A stretch of 64,000 bases of DNA from Coleophora flavipennella (taxonomy: Eukaryota; Arthropoda; Insecta; Lepidoptera; Coleophoridae): contig OX369286.1 in NCBI GenBank assembly GCA_947284805.1, forward strand, positions 8,554,372 through 8,618,371, read 5' to 3'. Shown here one piece after another: positions 39,813 through 51,234 of the stretch (position 1 is the first letter of the stretch; every line of letters begins with the position of its first letter). The notes under the pieces are model-generated. The model was not told the origin of the DNA and searched no databases. It saw only the letters and a list, made by a program, of their open reading frames with translations. Both the position numbers and the translations under genes were made by a program.

Positions 39813-41185
39813 TAGAATCGTTAGGAAGTATTTACTGTGCTCAATTTTTTTTAATTTGGAACCGTGTATTTTTTATATTCATTGGAGCATATTTTGTCTT
39901 TTTGAGCATAAAAACTCTTTTCAAATAAAAGCATACGTAGTTATTCTGATTAAAAAAACCGCCCAAGTGCGAACTTTTAGAAAATACTACCAGTTTTTGT
40001 AAAACATGAAGAAACTCATTCACAGTTCTTAATGTTTTACAAAAATCACATTTCTTGTATGCGGTTTATATAGCGGCAATGAGATATCTGTCGCGAAACG
40101 CCGATCGGCCACCAGATCTCTCATCGAAGTGGACCTGCAGTGGCCTTACTCTCAGAAGGAAGGCCACTTACATACCTAGACAAGCTTTAGAGTGACCCCG
40201 CAAGGAAAGAGAAATCGTGGCCTTCCCCAACAATTTCGCCGATGCTCAGTGAAGACGTTTGGGTTATCATGGTCTAAAGAGTAGTGCGTAGCCCAAGAGA
40301 GAACACAATGGCAGAGCACTGTGGATGCCCTCTGCCCCACCTAGGGACTTAGGACCATAAGTGAAGTAAGTCAAGTCATAGGTAAGTATATCGATTAGAC
40401 CAGAGGTTCTTGAAGTTTTTTAGCCTATTTTTGAACCTGTTGTTTTTGTTCCCAGCTCGTCACTGCGCCCGCTCGCGCAAATTATAGTGACATTATTGTA
40501 GTGACAAAATTTTAAAAATGACGATGTTATGTTAAATTATGTTATTAATTAAGTGTGTTTTCCGACTTCTATAATTTGGGGACCTTCAAGGCGAGAAATA
40601 AAAGGCATTATTTTAAATTTCGTGTACCATCTTTGAATACATCGTCACTTACCATCAGGTGAGATGTAGTCAAACGCACTCACATTTTTATTAAAAAAAA
40701 CATCACTTTTTGTGCGTAGGTGGCTTTTTATATTTCTTTGGCGGAGCCTTTGCAAAAGCCTTGCGGAGCCCTAAACTGAAATAGAATCCTATTCTGCTAA
40801 TTCTGTCTATTATAGTAAGCCAGAAAACCTCCCACATAGTGGTTACCTACAAACGCAGTACTATAGCCATCTGTTCCCTAATTAGGTTCTCTATTTGCTC
40901 AGACAATTTCGTAATGTGGTTAGACCTCCCGTCGACATTTTGATAGTAAGTTAGGCGGTGTGCACATTGCTCGAGAGATGTTGCGATTGTCAATGACATA
41001 AGACCTCTTTGTTTTTTATTTATTTTTATAAATATGATGTTTGTTTTGTTCTGTCAAATTAGACTTTTGCATTCTGTCAATAATAATACATTTATTACAA
41101 TTCCACAAATAATATCGTTTATCGTTTAATCTTACAAATTAATATTACAAAGTCTAGTAGTAATAATAGGCTGTTATATATTTTT
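39813..41185. other. No gene; LINE tail fragment and repeats
   Basis: A LINE 3' tail is at 40565-40690 (TCTATAATTTGGGGACCTTC, ACATCGTCACTTACCATCAG). The sequence just before 41186 may be the end of a BEL/Pao LTR, but only one LTR-like edge is visible. The segment near 40070-40340 includes GAGATATCTGTCGCGAAACG and has no coding match I can name. Confidence 0.45.
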
Positions 41186-42470
41186 TGGTGCCGAAACCTT
41201 ACATTTCCGAGGGCGACAATTTTGAAGATTCGCGAGACGCAATGTCGGACAAAAAAGATTTGAAAAAATTACATATGAGTCGAGGCCAACAAAAACGTTC
41301 TTCCACTTATTTAAAAAAGGTGTTACAAGATCCCACTACAGTTTGGGATGCGGCAGACTTGAGTGTTCGACAGGGTTCCTCGAAAAAACCCACGATAATT
41401 TTTTGGAAGTCCAACACGAAATTTTAATGCTGAAAGAGGAAGATGACGACAGCTTTGAGTTTGAACAAAAGTAATTTAAATTGCTGGAAATTATCGAACG
41501 TATGCAAGATATCATCCAAAGAGAACGTTTCATCATCTTCACAGGCAAGCTGTAATTATGTAAAACCACCTAGAATAGACATCTCAGTTTTCGATTGAAA
41601 GACTGATTACTACAAACCTTTCATAGATTCACCGCCTCCGTAGATCAGAGGCTAAGTTCACTGGCTTTACACAGGAGGTCGCGGGTTCGATTCCTGGCGG
41701 GCTCAATTGTAAGACTCGGTTTGGTTCGTGGTAGGGCATTTTCTAAGCCCGCCTGGCTAGCTACCACCATCTTATCTAAGTCTAGCCGCCAAATATCACT
41801 GTTGATATCATTGGTGTGTTCCGGCATGAAGATAAGATAGCCAGTTCCCCATTGCGTTGGGGAATCTTGGTAAGCCCGCTTCCATCTTCGGCAACATCGT
41901 CACTTACCACCAGGTGAGATGTTGTCAAGGGTTTACCAATTATGAATAAAAAAAAAGATCTTATCAGCTCACATAAACATCAAGACAAAAAACTGTCATC
42001 AGTATAAAAGTTGTATTATCTGAAGCAATACCATTGCTATATCATCACTTACTAAAAAATCTTACATCTCTGCATTGGATCTCTTGAAAAAACAGTACGA
42101 TAATCCAACATTGTTGATTGTTGATAATCTCACTGCTCGACTTGCCTACCTTGCATCGTAGGTCCTCAGAGCAATTAAGAAGTCTAGTGGCTAAACCAAG
42201 ATAGCAGATTATGGCTCTTAAAAATTTATAACAGCCCGTAGATCATTGGGCTCCATTTTATCCTGTATCATCATGGGGAAATTAGATCAACTGACAATGT
42301 GGCTATACCATGAAGAATTAGTGCCTAGTGGCTCGCCTAATATCAACAGATTGCTCGATTTCATTGAAAACAGAGCCGCAACGCTAGAAACGAGTCCAAT
42401 AGCGACATCTTCCTTAGTAGTTGTGGATTTATTGGGCGATTTGTATGGAGCACCCTGCACTTTTGTCTAG
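41186..42470 (+). pseudogene. BEL/Pao-type retrotransposon gag remnant
   Basis: It opens with a primer-binding-site-like TGGTGCCGAAACC (41186-41198) immediately before the gag region. The first coding part, from about 41242, reads MSDKKDLKKLHMSRGQQKRS and YLKKVLQDPTTVWDAADLSV, followed by a frameshift and a coiled segment (LLEIIERMQDIIQRERF). After a SINE-1 insertion the gag continues with SALDLLKKQYDNPTLLIV and, after stops, KLDQLTMWLYHEELVPSGSP and NINRLLDFIENRAATLE, typical of the BEL/Pao gag (DUF1759-type) region. No protease or RT follows. Decayed by stops, frameshifts and insertion. Confidence 0.82.
41632..41952 (+). mobile_element. SINE-1 copy inside BEL/Pao gag
   Basis: The head CCGCCTCCGTAGATCAGAGG and box B CGGGTTCGATTCCTGG are followed by the standard body and an A-rich tail (AATTATGAATAAAAAAAA). 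The gag reading resumes on the far side. Confidence 0.87.
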
Positions 42471-43198
42471 GATAACGCCGCTTGGAACAGTTGATCTTTG
42501 GGTTGGTTTGATCTGATTTAGACCAGGTGACACGCGATGACACGCTACCGGTAGGCGGGTAGGCTCTCCACCAGGCGAGGTGGGTGGCTTGGGGTCCAGC
42601 CGTAGACTAATCTTTGAAGATTGGAATCTGGTATACATGCTCCGTGGCGAAGAAATGTTGATAGCGCGTTCTAGCTGACAGCTGCTGCCACATTAAGGAT
42701 TTTTACGTAGTTAGCTGTATGTCTATCAAATTGACAATTATTATTCTCTGTAGATTATCATCACATCAGCTCACATACGTCCCCACCGGCACCGTGGATA
42801 ATCAGGTAAATGTTAAACTCTGTAATATTTTCAACTGTGAATGTGTGCAAGGGTTTAGGGTTTCAAAGTACTAAGTTGGATACACTGCTAATTAAATTAA
42901 CTTACTATTTTGAGAATCCTACTAATGTAGGGTCTCTAATTATTCTACATAATTATCATCGTAGTTTCTTATTCTATTACATATTATAAAACTTTAACGG
43001 GGTCGTGTCTGTACATAAAATATTTTTGGAAAATAATAACTGTGGTGGATATGATTAACGTTGAAGTTTTTGTCTGTCTGTCTGTATGTTCGCGCATCAT
43101 GCAAAAACTATCAGGCCGATTTCGATGAAATTTTGTATGTAGGTTCCTTAAAGCCTTTGTTAACACATATGATACTTGATACTTTTGATTGTAGGTTC
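42471..43198. other. No gene; SINE-2 end fragment
   Basis: A short SINE-2 terminus lies at 42750-42788 (ATCAGCTCACATACGTCCCC). The ORFs at 42361-42638 on the minus strand overlap gag decay products. Near 43060-43110 (TTTTGTCTGTCTGTCTGTAT, GATTTCGATGAAATTTTGTA) is another common repeat fragment. Confidence 0.4.
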
Positions 43199-43364
43199 TT
43201 GATGGAAAATTATATATCTCATTTTGTTATATTTTTACACTAATTCCACATAAATTAAATAAAACTACACGTTTTAATTTGTCAGCGACCGGTTTCGAAC
43301 ACCATCTTCAGGCAGACTTCATTAAATTTCTGTGGAATTAGTGTAAATATATACCAAAATGAGA
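43199..43364. repeat. Inverted repeat, ~40-bp arms
   Basis: TACACTAATTCCACATAAAT (about 43237-43256) is mirrored by ATTTCTGTGGAATTAGTGTA (about 43326-43345), extending outward to TCTCATTTTG/CAAAATGAGA. The loop contains GCGACCGGTTTCGAACACCA. Confidence 0.75.
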
Positions 43365-44099
43365 CATATAGGATACGTTTTGTTCCGGAAAATTCAAGAA
43401 ATCCCGTGGGAAAACTCAAAACATCCACGCGGACGAAGTCGCGGGCACACCTAGTACTAATTATTTTTGTAGCAACAACGTCCCTCCATTCAATTGCCTG
43501 TTGAAAACTTTCTCTATCCAAACCATTATTACTCAGCAGCGCTTATGCACTAAAAGTGCATAGAACAACACTAAAACAAGTAGTGACTTTTCGAGATTTC
43601 AGTTTATTTTGGCATGGCCGTGTTGGCGAAGAAACAGCCGAAGTTCGGTTGTTATGGGCGCACGTGACCACAACATTATGGGAGAAACAGTTTTCATTGC
43701 CTTTTGTATAAGTTTGTACGAATGAAACTTTGTATGAAAAGTTGAGCAAAGCTTGGGAAGTAAACATGTTAAAAAGTGGACGACCCATTCTGCGACGTAA
43801 TGTTCTAGCTGAGGCGAACGAGCATAAATGCCTTTGTATCTCAGTCAAAGAGTACATACTATAAAAATACATAAAAAAGAGTAGTCACTCTTTCAAATAA
43901 GACAGCGCTCCTAGCGGACCGATCCCATATTAGTAAAGTTCGCTCAATCCGAGCAGGTATATAAAATCGAACATAAGTCTATTATTTTTAAGTTCAAATC
44001 AATGCGGGCTTCAACGCGGCTGTTACGTAGAAACCAAACGCCCAAATCTCGATTTTTACATGTTTTTATTACTTTTCTTCACTTTATAAAAAGTTTTAA
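43365..44099. other. No gene assigned
   Basis: A Helitron-like 3' end relic lies near 43425-43455 (CACGCGGACGAAGTCGCGGG, then CTAG). The 109-codon minus ORF at 43543-43872 shows no recognisable domain. Confidence 0.4.
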
Positions 44100-44400
44100 T
44101 TTTTTTTTGAAGTGAAAACTTCTTTAGCGGCGTTGTGCACTTTTTTTGTAATGGGTAAAAAATGTTAAACTCGCGTCAGGACACGTGACCTGATCGAAAA
44201 TTCGTAATACGGATGGAGTAGTGAAAACTTCTTTAGCGGCGTTGTGCACTTGTTTTGTAATGGGTAAAAAATGTTAAACTCGCGTCAGGACACGTGACCT
44301 GATCGAAAATTCGTAAGACGGATGGAGTTGATTTTTCTGAGATATAAACTTTTTAATGTAATATAAATGCACAACGTTAATATTCAAGTTTTCACTTCTG
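44100..44400. mobile_element. Putative MITE containing a 109-bp tandem duplication
   Basis: GTGAAAACTTCTTTAGCGGC recurs at 44112 and 44221 with near identity across the whole 109-bp unit (including CGTCAGGACACGTGACCTGA). The right end ACAACGTTAATATTCAAGTT and TTTTCACTTC is inverted relative to the left GAAGTGAAAACTTC...GTTGTGCAC. Confidence 0.65.
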
Positions 44401-44511
44401 CCGGCACTCCCGGAGTGCAGCCCGTCGTTTTTATTTTTTTAAATGAAAGGTGGTAAAGTGTGTGTTGATTCCATTCAACATTAACTTTTTTTCTCGAGTT
44501 ATACAGCGTGT

Positions 44512-44790
44512 ATCGAAGATATTGCAGGAACCTTCTACTCATCAAACTGTTTTCTTTTTCTCTTACTCAATTTGGAAAAATATATTAGGGCTTCCCATAC
44601 AAAATTAACTATTAAGCTGATTGATTTGTATGAGATGTTTATTGAAAAAAGGTTGTTCAGTTTCACAAGTAAAAGCCAAATTAAACATTTTATGTTATAC
44701 AAGTGTGTCAAAGATGCTGTAGGAGCCTTCGACTAATCACACAAATTTTCGCAAGAGTATCATAGATTTACAAACAAAATGACTTCATAC
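44512..44790. mobile_element. CAGGGT MITE fragments
   Basis: TATACAGCGTGTATCGAAGA, ACCTTCTACTCATCAAACTG and later GGTTGTTCAGTTTCACAAGT match family segments. A second partial start (TATACAAGTGTGTCAAAGAT) lies at about 44697, so two truncated copies appear to be juxtaposed. Confidence 0.55.
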
Positions 44791-44869
44791 AAATTGATAA
44801 TTTATTGGCACATTTTGAGCATTTTTTTAAGGAGAATCTATTCGTTTGGTATGTATGTACTAAACATAC

Positions 44870-45505
44870 GCTTCACAACCAGGTCCCAGCGGTGTCTATC
44901 TTAAGAAGACTGGATTTGAATGGTGGTAGGGCATTTTGTTAGCCCTTCGGGCTAGCTACCATCATCTTTTCTAAATCTTGCCGCCAAAGAATCAATGTTG
45001 ACAGCATCAATGGAGACAAGATAGCAAGTTCTCTATTGCGTTGGGGAATCTTAGTAATGTGGATGGTGGCGCATCGGGAGCTGGGTCGTTCCTTTCCCTC
45101 TAATAATATGGTTGATGGGAGCAATGTCTGACTCTCGCGTTTAACTCGTGACCGGGTGCTGTCCGTGTGAACTGGCCTACTCTTGTTAAAGGCATTAATG
45201 ACGTTCAATGATTTTTATCTATAACTTTTCGTGTCATATTGTTTTCATATTCTAATGACATAATCTGGTTTATATTAAGAATTGAATTTTGACGTTATTC
45301 ACTAATTATTGTTTATTTCTTGATTCTTCACAAATGACATTGTTATTATAATTTTATGACTATCAGAAAGAGTATAATTTGCACCTATTTTGAATAAAAA
45401 TATATTGAATTGAATATTGAATATCCCGCTTCTATCTTCCGTATCATCTTCACTTACCATCTGGGGTGATAATACCAAAAGGGTTTAGCAATTTTGGATA
45501 AAATT
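44870..45505 (+). mobile_element. SINE-1 copy split by a LINE end
   Basis: The SINE-1 body runs from about 44870 (head lost) to GTTGGGGAATCTTAGTAA at 45055. The 3' part resumes at 45425 with CCCGCTTCTATCTTCC, TATCATCTTCACTTACCATC and the A-rich end. Confidence 0.75.
45056..45424 (+). mobile_element. 5'-truncated LINE 3' end inserted in SINE-1
   Basis: It begins in coding-like sequence (WMVAHRELGRSFPSNNMVDG, then a stop) and ends in a simple tail, AATATATTGAATTGAATATT. The retrotransposon family is not determined beyond non-LTR. Confidence 0.6.
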
Positions 45506-45617
45506 TTAATTTAAAAAAACATTATAAACAGGTAATTAATTCTATTATTAAGCTTATGTACAAGGCAAACTAAGTTCTATTCCATATACTATTGCAGCAT
45601 GTTCACTATTGTATGTA

Positions 45618-45908
45618 TTAACAATATTTTTCCTTCAATGCCCTCCTCAATAGTTTCCCAGAAGGATTCTTTGGTAAACTTTCTACAAACACTACATCCT
45701 TTATCCTTTTAAATTCAGCTACTCTCCCTTTAACAAAGTCTAGAATATCATCAGCATTAGCAGTTTCTCCTTCCTTAAGCACAACAAACGCTTTAGGTGC
45801 CTCTCCTCTTTTTGGATCAGGAACACCAATAACACCTGCATCGATCACAGCTGGGTGTTCTCTCAAGACGTTTTCTAATTCTGCTGGAGGCACCTGGAAG
45901 CCTTTAAC
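45618..45908 (-). CDS. Acyl-CoA synthetase (4CL/luciferase-like), last exon
   Basis: Terminal exon of a peroxisome-type acyl- or aryl-CoA synthetase of the ANL superfamily, which adenylates a carboxylic acid with ATP and transfers it to CoA. After the acceptor (TTACTTTGCAG, minus strand), 96 codons read VKGFQVPPAELENVLREHPA, VIDAGVIGVPDPKRGEAPKA, ADDILDFVKGRVAEFKRIKD and ESLPKNPSGKLLRRALKEKY, then C and a stop at 45618-45620. This is the mobile C-terminal domain; the lysine in PSGKLLRR is the conserved adenylation lysine. The protein ends KYC, so the SKL-type peroxisomal signal usual in this family is absent. Phase 0 join to the exon at 47076-47246 gives LIK|VKGFQ. SINE-1 sequence begins about 110 bp downstream of the stop. 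Confidence 0.93.
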   Translation of the reverse strand, partial: VKGFQVPPAELENVLREHPAVIDAGVIGVPDPKRGEAPKAFVVLKEGETANADDILDFVKGRVAEFKRIKDVVFVESLPKNPSGKLLRRALKEKYC

Positions 45909-46089
45909 CTGCAAAGTAAAATGTAATAAAAATAAGGTAACCAATTTTTCTAATAATTTAGCTTAAATCGCATTACTTTTAATTGGCATCATCATGAAAT
46001 TAAGATCATCACTAACAATTTTTTTAACACATTTGTTATTTATACAATGGCACTATCTACCACAAAATTCACTGTAAATAAGAATCAAG

Positions 46090-46260
46090 ACTTTGTCATC
46101 GTCATCACCAACATATAAGCCGAAAATTGCCACTGCTGGACAAATGCCTCCCCCAAGGATTTCCACTACGACCGGTCCTGCGCTGCCCGCATCCATCGCC
46201 TTCCTACGATCTTCACCAGGTCGTCGGTCCACCGCGTGGAAGGCCTGCCTACGCTATGTT
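46090..46260 (-). mobile_element. RTE-type LINE 3' end in an intron
   Basis: Reverse complement of the RTE terminus: CCACTGCTGGACAAATGCCT, CCCCCAAGGATTTCCACTAC and GGTCGTCGGTCCACCGCGTG. Confidence 0.78.
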
Positions 46261-46319
46261 GTCACCGTAAGGTGTGCGAATACAAAAAAAAAATCGAGAC
46301 CCTTATTAATATTTGATCA

Positions 46320-46985
46320 TTTTTAGGGTTCCGTACCTCTAAAGGTAAAATCGGAACTTTTATAGGATCACACGTGAGTCTGTCCGTCTGTATGTCACAG
46401 CCAATTTGCTCAGGAACTACCGGACCGATTGAGTTGAAATTTGGTACATATATGTAAGTTGGTGATCCAAAGACGGATATTTAACGTATATAAATTAATT
46501 TTAAACATGGGTTCACTTATGGGGGATTATTTAGACAATATTAAAAAAGGTTTTGCAAACTATATCGTGTGACATATCAAATCAAAGGGCTTGTTTTAAG
46601 AATTTTAAATATATAAATATAAACAGTTTTGAAGTTATTAAATAAAAATAGGCAAAAATAGACCATTGACCTCCTTATTACCGAAATTACTGGGCCTAAA
46701 ATTTAGAAAAAAATACTGTATATGAGGTTAAACGCATTTATTACAGGAAAATCTATTATAAATCTAAAGTACTTCCATTCTTACAGGAAAAATGAAATTC
46801 TGATACCAAAGTCCGATTGTTTAGAAAACTAGCGACACCTAGTGGGATCTAGTAGTAACTTCTACCACACCCCGGACACTGCATACAAATTGTTTGAGAA
46901 CCAAACTGTTACCAATCTGAATCAACCTGGGTAACGAGGGGGTGAGGTTGCAATCTAGAGAGCGGCGGGGAGTGTCCATACTGTA
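46320..46985. repeat. Dispersed 'AGGGTTCCGTACC' repeat plus a second repeat
   Basis: TTTAGGGTTCCGTACCTCTA, GTCTGTCCGTCTGTATGTCA and ACCGGACCGATTGAGTTGAA identify the first family. From about 46840 to 46980, CACCCCGGACACTGCATACA and GAGAGCGGCGGGGAGTGTCC match, inverted, the segment at 59220-59370. Confidence 0.6.
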
Positions 46986-47075
46986 TGTAAGTACTATTAT
47001 ATTATATACTTTGACTAGGCTGTGCCGTGTCTCTTGTGAAATATTTTAACGACTTTACGTTTCTTAAAACCTTAC

Positions 47076-47246
47076 CTTAATTAGTTCCTTCAATCTATCA
47101 GCTATTGTGACGTTTCCTTCTTTATCCAATTTGGCTAAATCACCAGACTTGAACCAGCCATCTTCTGTGATAGAAGCCTTTGTTGCTTCCGGGTTGTGTC
47201 TGTACCCTCTCATTACTTGAGGGCCTCTGATCCAAAGCTCACCTAC
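47076..47246 (-). CDS. Acyl-CoA synthetase (4CL/luciferase-like), internal exon
   Basis: A 171-bp exon with acceptor ATGAAATTGCAG and donor GTAAGG on the minus strand. It encodes 57 residues: VGELWIRGPQVMRGYRHNPE, ATKASITEDGWFKSGDLAKL and DKEGNVTIADRLKELIK. GWFKSGDLA contains the conserved aspartate that binds the ribose hydroxyls of AMP. DRLKELIK is the hinge between the large N-terminal and small C-terminal domains. It is phase 0 at both ends and joins exactly to 51770-51934 upstream (PDE|VGEL) and 45618-45908 downstream. Confidence 0.94.
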
Positions 47247-47279
47247 CTGCAATTTCATATATTTGTGGGATTCTGTACT

Positions 47280-48149
47280 TTAGAAGGACAAAACAAATGA
47301 GGAGTGTTGGAACAAAAACCAATAAACGCCATTTCCAGCATATATTATTTTTATTTTTATTTTCGGTACCTTATGTTGAATCTCAAACCTCTCTGCAAGC
47401 AGATCTCTTCAAAAACAGTTAAATCCGGTTCATAAAAGTTATTAAAAATAATGGTCATTTTTAAACTCGACAAATCCAATGAGTCAATTTATGGTCGATT
47501 CAAACACCGATAAATCCTAGATAATCGAAGTGCTAGTATCCGACCTTAAAATATTCATATTCGTGCACGCACCCAGTGTTGACTTAGAGTCATAGCTGTC
47601 AATGTTACTGTCAAATCATGTTTTCAAACTACCAAAACCCGATAAATCCAAGTGATTTGGACAAAACCCGATATCTCTAAAATTCTTAAATTAATAGCAA
47701 ATTATACATATTGTTATCTTTCAATTTGATTTCGCTACCTAACTTATCATTCAGATAACCATATTTTGGCATGAAAAGATTTTTTTGTTACATAAAAATT
47801 TATTAAGTTAAAAGGTTTTTTCAATTTTTTTACAAAAATAGACATTTTGATTTATCGTTTTTTGATTGGACGCTCCTTAAATACTTACCAAGTCGGTCCG
47901 TACGTCTATCAAATTTAAAAAAACAATAATTTGTATTACTGTAGGTAAATTGACATAGTTCATTTAATTTTAATTTTGATCTGTTTGGTTAAATAACTTT
48001 TTTGTCTTGATTTGTTTTTTTTTATGTTTGACTTTTTATTATTTTATATTTATTACTGTTTTGACGATCCTAATATTTCCCTTTGACAAAGCTTAATATG
48101 ACATAGATAATAAGAAATAAATAAATCTAATCTAATCTATCATGCCATT
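47280..48149. other. Intron sequence, nothing recognised
   Basis: AT-rich intron of the synthetase gene. Two similar short motifs (ACTACCAAAACCCGATAAAT and GACAAAACCCGATATC) near 47625-47665 are not assigned to any element. A possible LINE-type tail (AATAAGAAATAAATAAATCT) is at about 48108. Confidence 0.45.
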
Positions 48150-48478
48150 TCAACCGCCTCCGTGGCGTAATGGTTAGTCCATTCGCGCCAGCAGGTCGCG
48201 GGTTCGATTCTCAGTGGTGTCAACTTGAAGGCTCGGTTAGGTTGGTGGTAGGGCATTTCTAAGCCCGCCTGGCTAGCTACCACCATCTTATCTAAGTCTT
48301 GTTGCCAAACATTAGTGTTAACAGCATTGATGTGTTCCGGGCTAAAGATAAGATAGCCAGTTTCCCCATTGCGTTGGGGAATCTTAGCAAGCCCGCTTCC
48401 ATCTTCAGCATCATCATCACTTACAATTAGGTGAGATAATGCCAAGGGCTTATCAATTGTGAATAAAACAAAATGCTG
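48150..48478 (+). mobile_element. SINE-1 copy in intron
   Basis: Head CGCCTCCGTGGCGTAATGGT, box B GCGGGTTCGATTCTCAG, standard body and an A-rich 3' end (AATTGTGAATAAAACAAAAT). Confidence 0.87.
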
Positions 48479-49829
48479 ACTTAAACGTAGAAAGTTTCTA
48501 TTCAGCATATACAGAATGTAACAAAATGCGTGTTGAACCTCAGATCAAGAATCACTCGTTAACTCGCCTTTTTCTACAGATCATACTGACAATTATCTGT
48601 TTTGTGACTATAATCAATTAACAAAAAAAATGATTCTTTATACGAATCCCTTAGCTAATCAACTAATTTTGAATTAAAAGTTAATAATTATAACATGTTC
48701 AATATGATGTGGAGAATACGCAGTTATAACAGATCCTATTTTAGTATTTATTTTGTTCCATTTAATTCCTTTTTTGGAACTTGGAGGTGAACTTGGGAGA
48801 AGATGAGGTGGCGGCCAAGAAATGCCTCTGCTTGGGCTAGGAGAGTATCCAAAACAAACCTTGTTGCCAAGCACGGACCTTGAAAGACTGTAATTGTGTT
48901 AAGACGAAGCATTGATTGAGACAGTTGTCTCTGTATTTTTCTTTATGTGTAAATAGTAAAGAAAGCACTTCAATGTTTTTTCCTTTCAATTAAAAACTAC
49001 AATTATGTTTCAAAAATCTAACTGGCATATTAAAGTGTGTGTTTAGACTAATCAACTAAGAAAATTTTTACGTACTAAATCAGACTGGTTTGCCTATAGA
49101 ATGCAAATCTGTTTTGTAAAAGAGGTTTTATTTGATTTTTTTTTCTGTTAAAAAAGTTAACGAATCGTGTTTCTGCAACTGATAAAATGAGTTCATTGAA
49201 ATGAAGAATCAGGTTACAAAATATCACTTTCATATGTTTTGTAATAGGGGTGACGACGGCATCAGAAATAAATTATGAACTCTTGATCACTAAATTGCCC
49301 TCCAACCTTAAACCTCGGAAAACCTTACTCGTTTTGTTTTCCATCAAATCTTCGATTTTTAATTCACCAAAATCACAAAATGAGTACATAGATGACGTTG
49401 CAAAACTATGACGTCACGCCTAGGTATTTCAAACATTTTTAGAACAAAATCTCGTTTTTGACAGATTTTTTATATTTTTATTCACAATTGGTAAACCCTT
49501 GACAACATCGTAAATGATGATAAAGAATAACTCAAATGACTAGCATTCGTCCATCCCTATGGGACGAAGTAACTAGTACCTATGTCATCTGTGCTATGGG
49601 GTCGGCCGGCTCTGCTCGTAATTTTTCGCCCTACATGTCGGTTCTGGATCTCAGAGTCATTTACTTGGCTTTAGGCTTAAGTGAAGAAGGTATTGTGATG
49701 GCAAAAACAAACTAAAGTTAAGATTTTGATTTTGATAAGGATTGATTTTTTAGCCTAACTATTGATTTTTTAATATTGCCTAAAAACTAAACAGTGCACT
49801 AACACTATCTAATAAAGGTAAACATTATT
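48479..49829. other. Intron sequence, nothing recognised
   Basis: AT-rich. CAGAAATAAATTATGAACTC near 49262 recurs at 7076. A SINE-1-like A-rich edge (TATTTTTATTCACAATTGGT) is at about 49473. The 66-codon minus ORF at 48674-48874 shows no domain. Confidence 0.4.
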
Positions 49830-50042
49830 TATTGGGCAGTAAAGTTCTCGAGTGGCGACCGCGCACCGGAAAACGTAGCATAGGCAGGCCTCCCACTCGG
49901 TGGACCGATGACCTGGTGAAGGCCGCGCGAAGCCGCTGGATGCGGGCAGCGCAGAACCCATGGTCGTGGAAAACCTTGGGGGAGGCCTTTTTCCAGCAGT
50001 GGACGTACTTCGGCTGATATGATAAGATGATGATGATGATGA
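49830..50042 (+). mobile_element. RTE-type LINE 3' end
   Basis: GGGCAGTAAAGTTCTCGAGT, GGCAGGCCTCCCACTCGGTG and GCCGCTGGATGCGGGCAGCG encode the ORF end (RWTDDLVKAARSRWMRAAQN). The tail is GGCTGATATGATAAGATGAT then (GAT)n. Confidence 0.85.
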
Positions 50043-50698
50043 AACATTATTTGATTATCTCCTCCTTATTTGTTGCCACCATTAAAAAGAAAACATTAAA
50101 ACCTAAAAACTCTTAGGTAAAAGCTTTTATTATTGCGTTGTCACGCAATATACATATGCATACAAAATTTCAGCTCAATCGGAAACCAGGAAGTGCGTCT
50201 AATTTAATTTAGGACATAGGGATAGATGAAAATGAATAAAATACTTGTAAAATATATGCTTATTAACACGTTAGCTCACTTTTTGTCTGTCTGTTCGGCA
50301 CGCTCGCTTGCATGTGTGTCGTTTCGGTACAAACTTTGTAATTGATTTTGTTTTTAAGCTCTAAAATGACTTCAATGGTTTTGATGAAATTTTGTACGTT
50401 ACTTTAACTTTATGTGATAAGGATAGTTCGTTATTCCAACAGAAATCAGAAATGTACCTCGTATACAAAACTAGGTACTTTGTTATTTTTTCTCAACAAT
50501 GGCACTATTGATTTCGATAAAACTTTCTACGTTACTAAACCTTTATGTGTACTACCAGCTATACAGGATAGTTAGTTAATTCATCAGAAATCTATATATC
50601 AATAAGGCCGACTACACTGTATAATGTAGGTAGTTAATTATTAAAAAAAAACGAAATAAAATTTAAGCCAAGATTTTTTGTATTTTATTATCTACATA

Positions 50699-50945
50699 GC
50701 CGATGGATGCAGGCAGCGCGGGACCGGTCGTCGTGGAAATCCTTGGGGGAGGCCTATGTCTAGCACTGGACGTCCTTTGGCTGATATGATGATGATGATG
50801 ATGATATGAAATTAGGTAATTGGTTCATAGTCAAAAACAAAAAAATTGTTCAAAGATTATTTTATGGTTCCGTCTCAGAAGTAACGAGACCCTATTACTA
50901 AGCCTATGCCGTCCGTCCGTTCGTCTGTATATCCGTCTGTAAGTA
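50699..50945 (+). repeat. Left copy of a ~245-bp direct duplication
   Basis: It contains an RTE LINE end (GCCGATGGATGCAGGCAGCG to (GATGAT)n), then ATGAAATTAGGTAATTGGTT and GGTTCCGTCTCAGAAGTAAC. The same sequence, including flanks that are not LINE, recurs at 52526-52770, so the duplication is segmental rather than two independent insertions. Confidence 0.88.
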
Positions 50946-51234
50946 ATTATATAATATGTACTATTTCGCACGGTGAAAATTTGTAATAAGCATTTTTTGA
51001 TTTAATTTGGATAGCTATAATTATAAAAACACGTTTTGATGTAAATCTTCCTAATACATAATAAATACTTAAAATAAATAAGGTAAAATATTAATTTCTG
51101 ATTTGTGTGTCACCAGATGATGAATTTGAGATCGATTGAATCAGAGATGACGTAAAATTTATTTTTAAACCGTTTGAATTTAATCCTGACAAAAGAAACT
51201 ATGCAGAGGCTTTACTATAAGCAACAAAAAATAC
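50946..51234. other. Intron sequence, nothing recognised
   Basis: AT-rich, no features. Confidence 0.35.

Noticed and set aside
40970..41185. Complete LTR upstream of the BEL/Pao gag
   Set aside because: The PBS position implies an LTR end at about 41185, but no second copy exists in the window to define its start, so no LTR coordinates are claimed.
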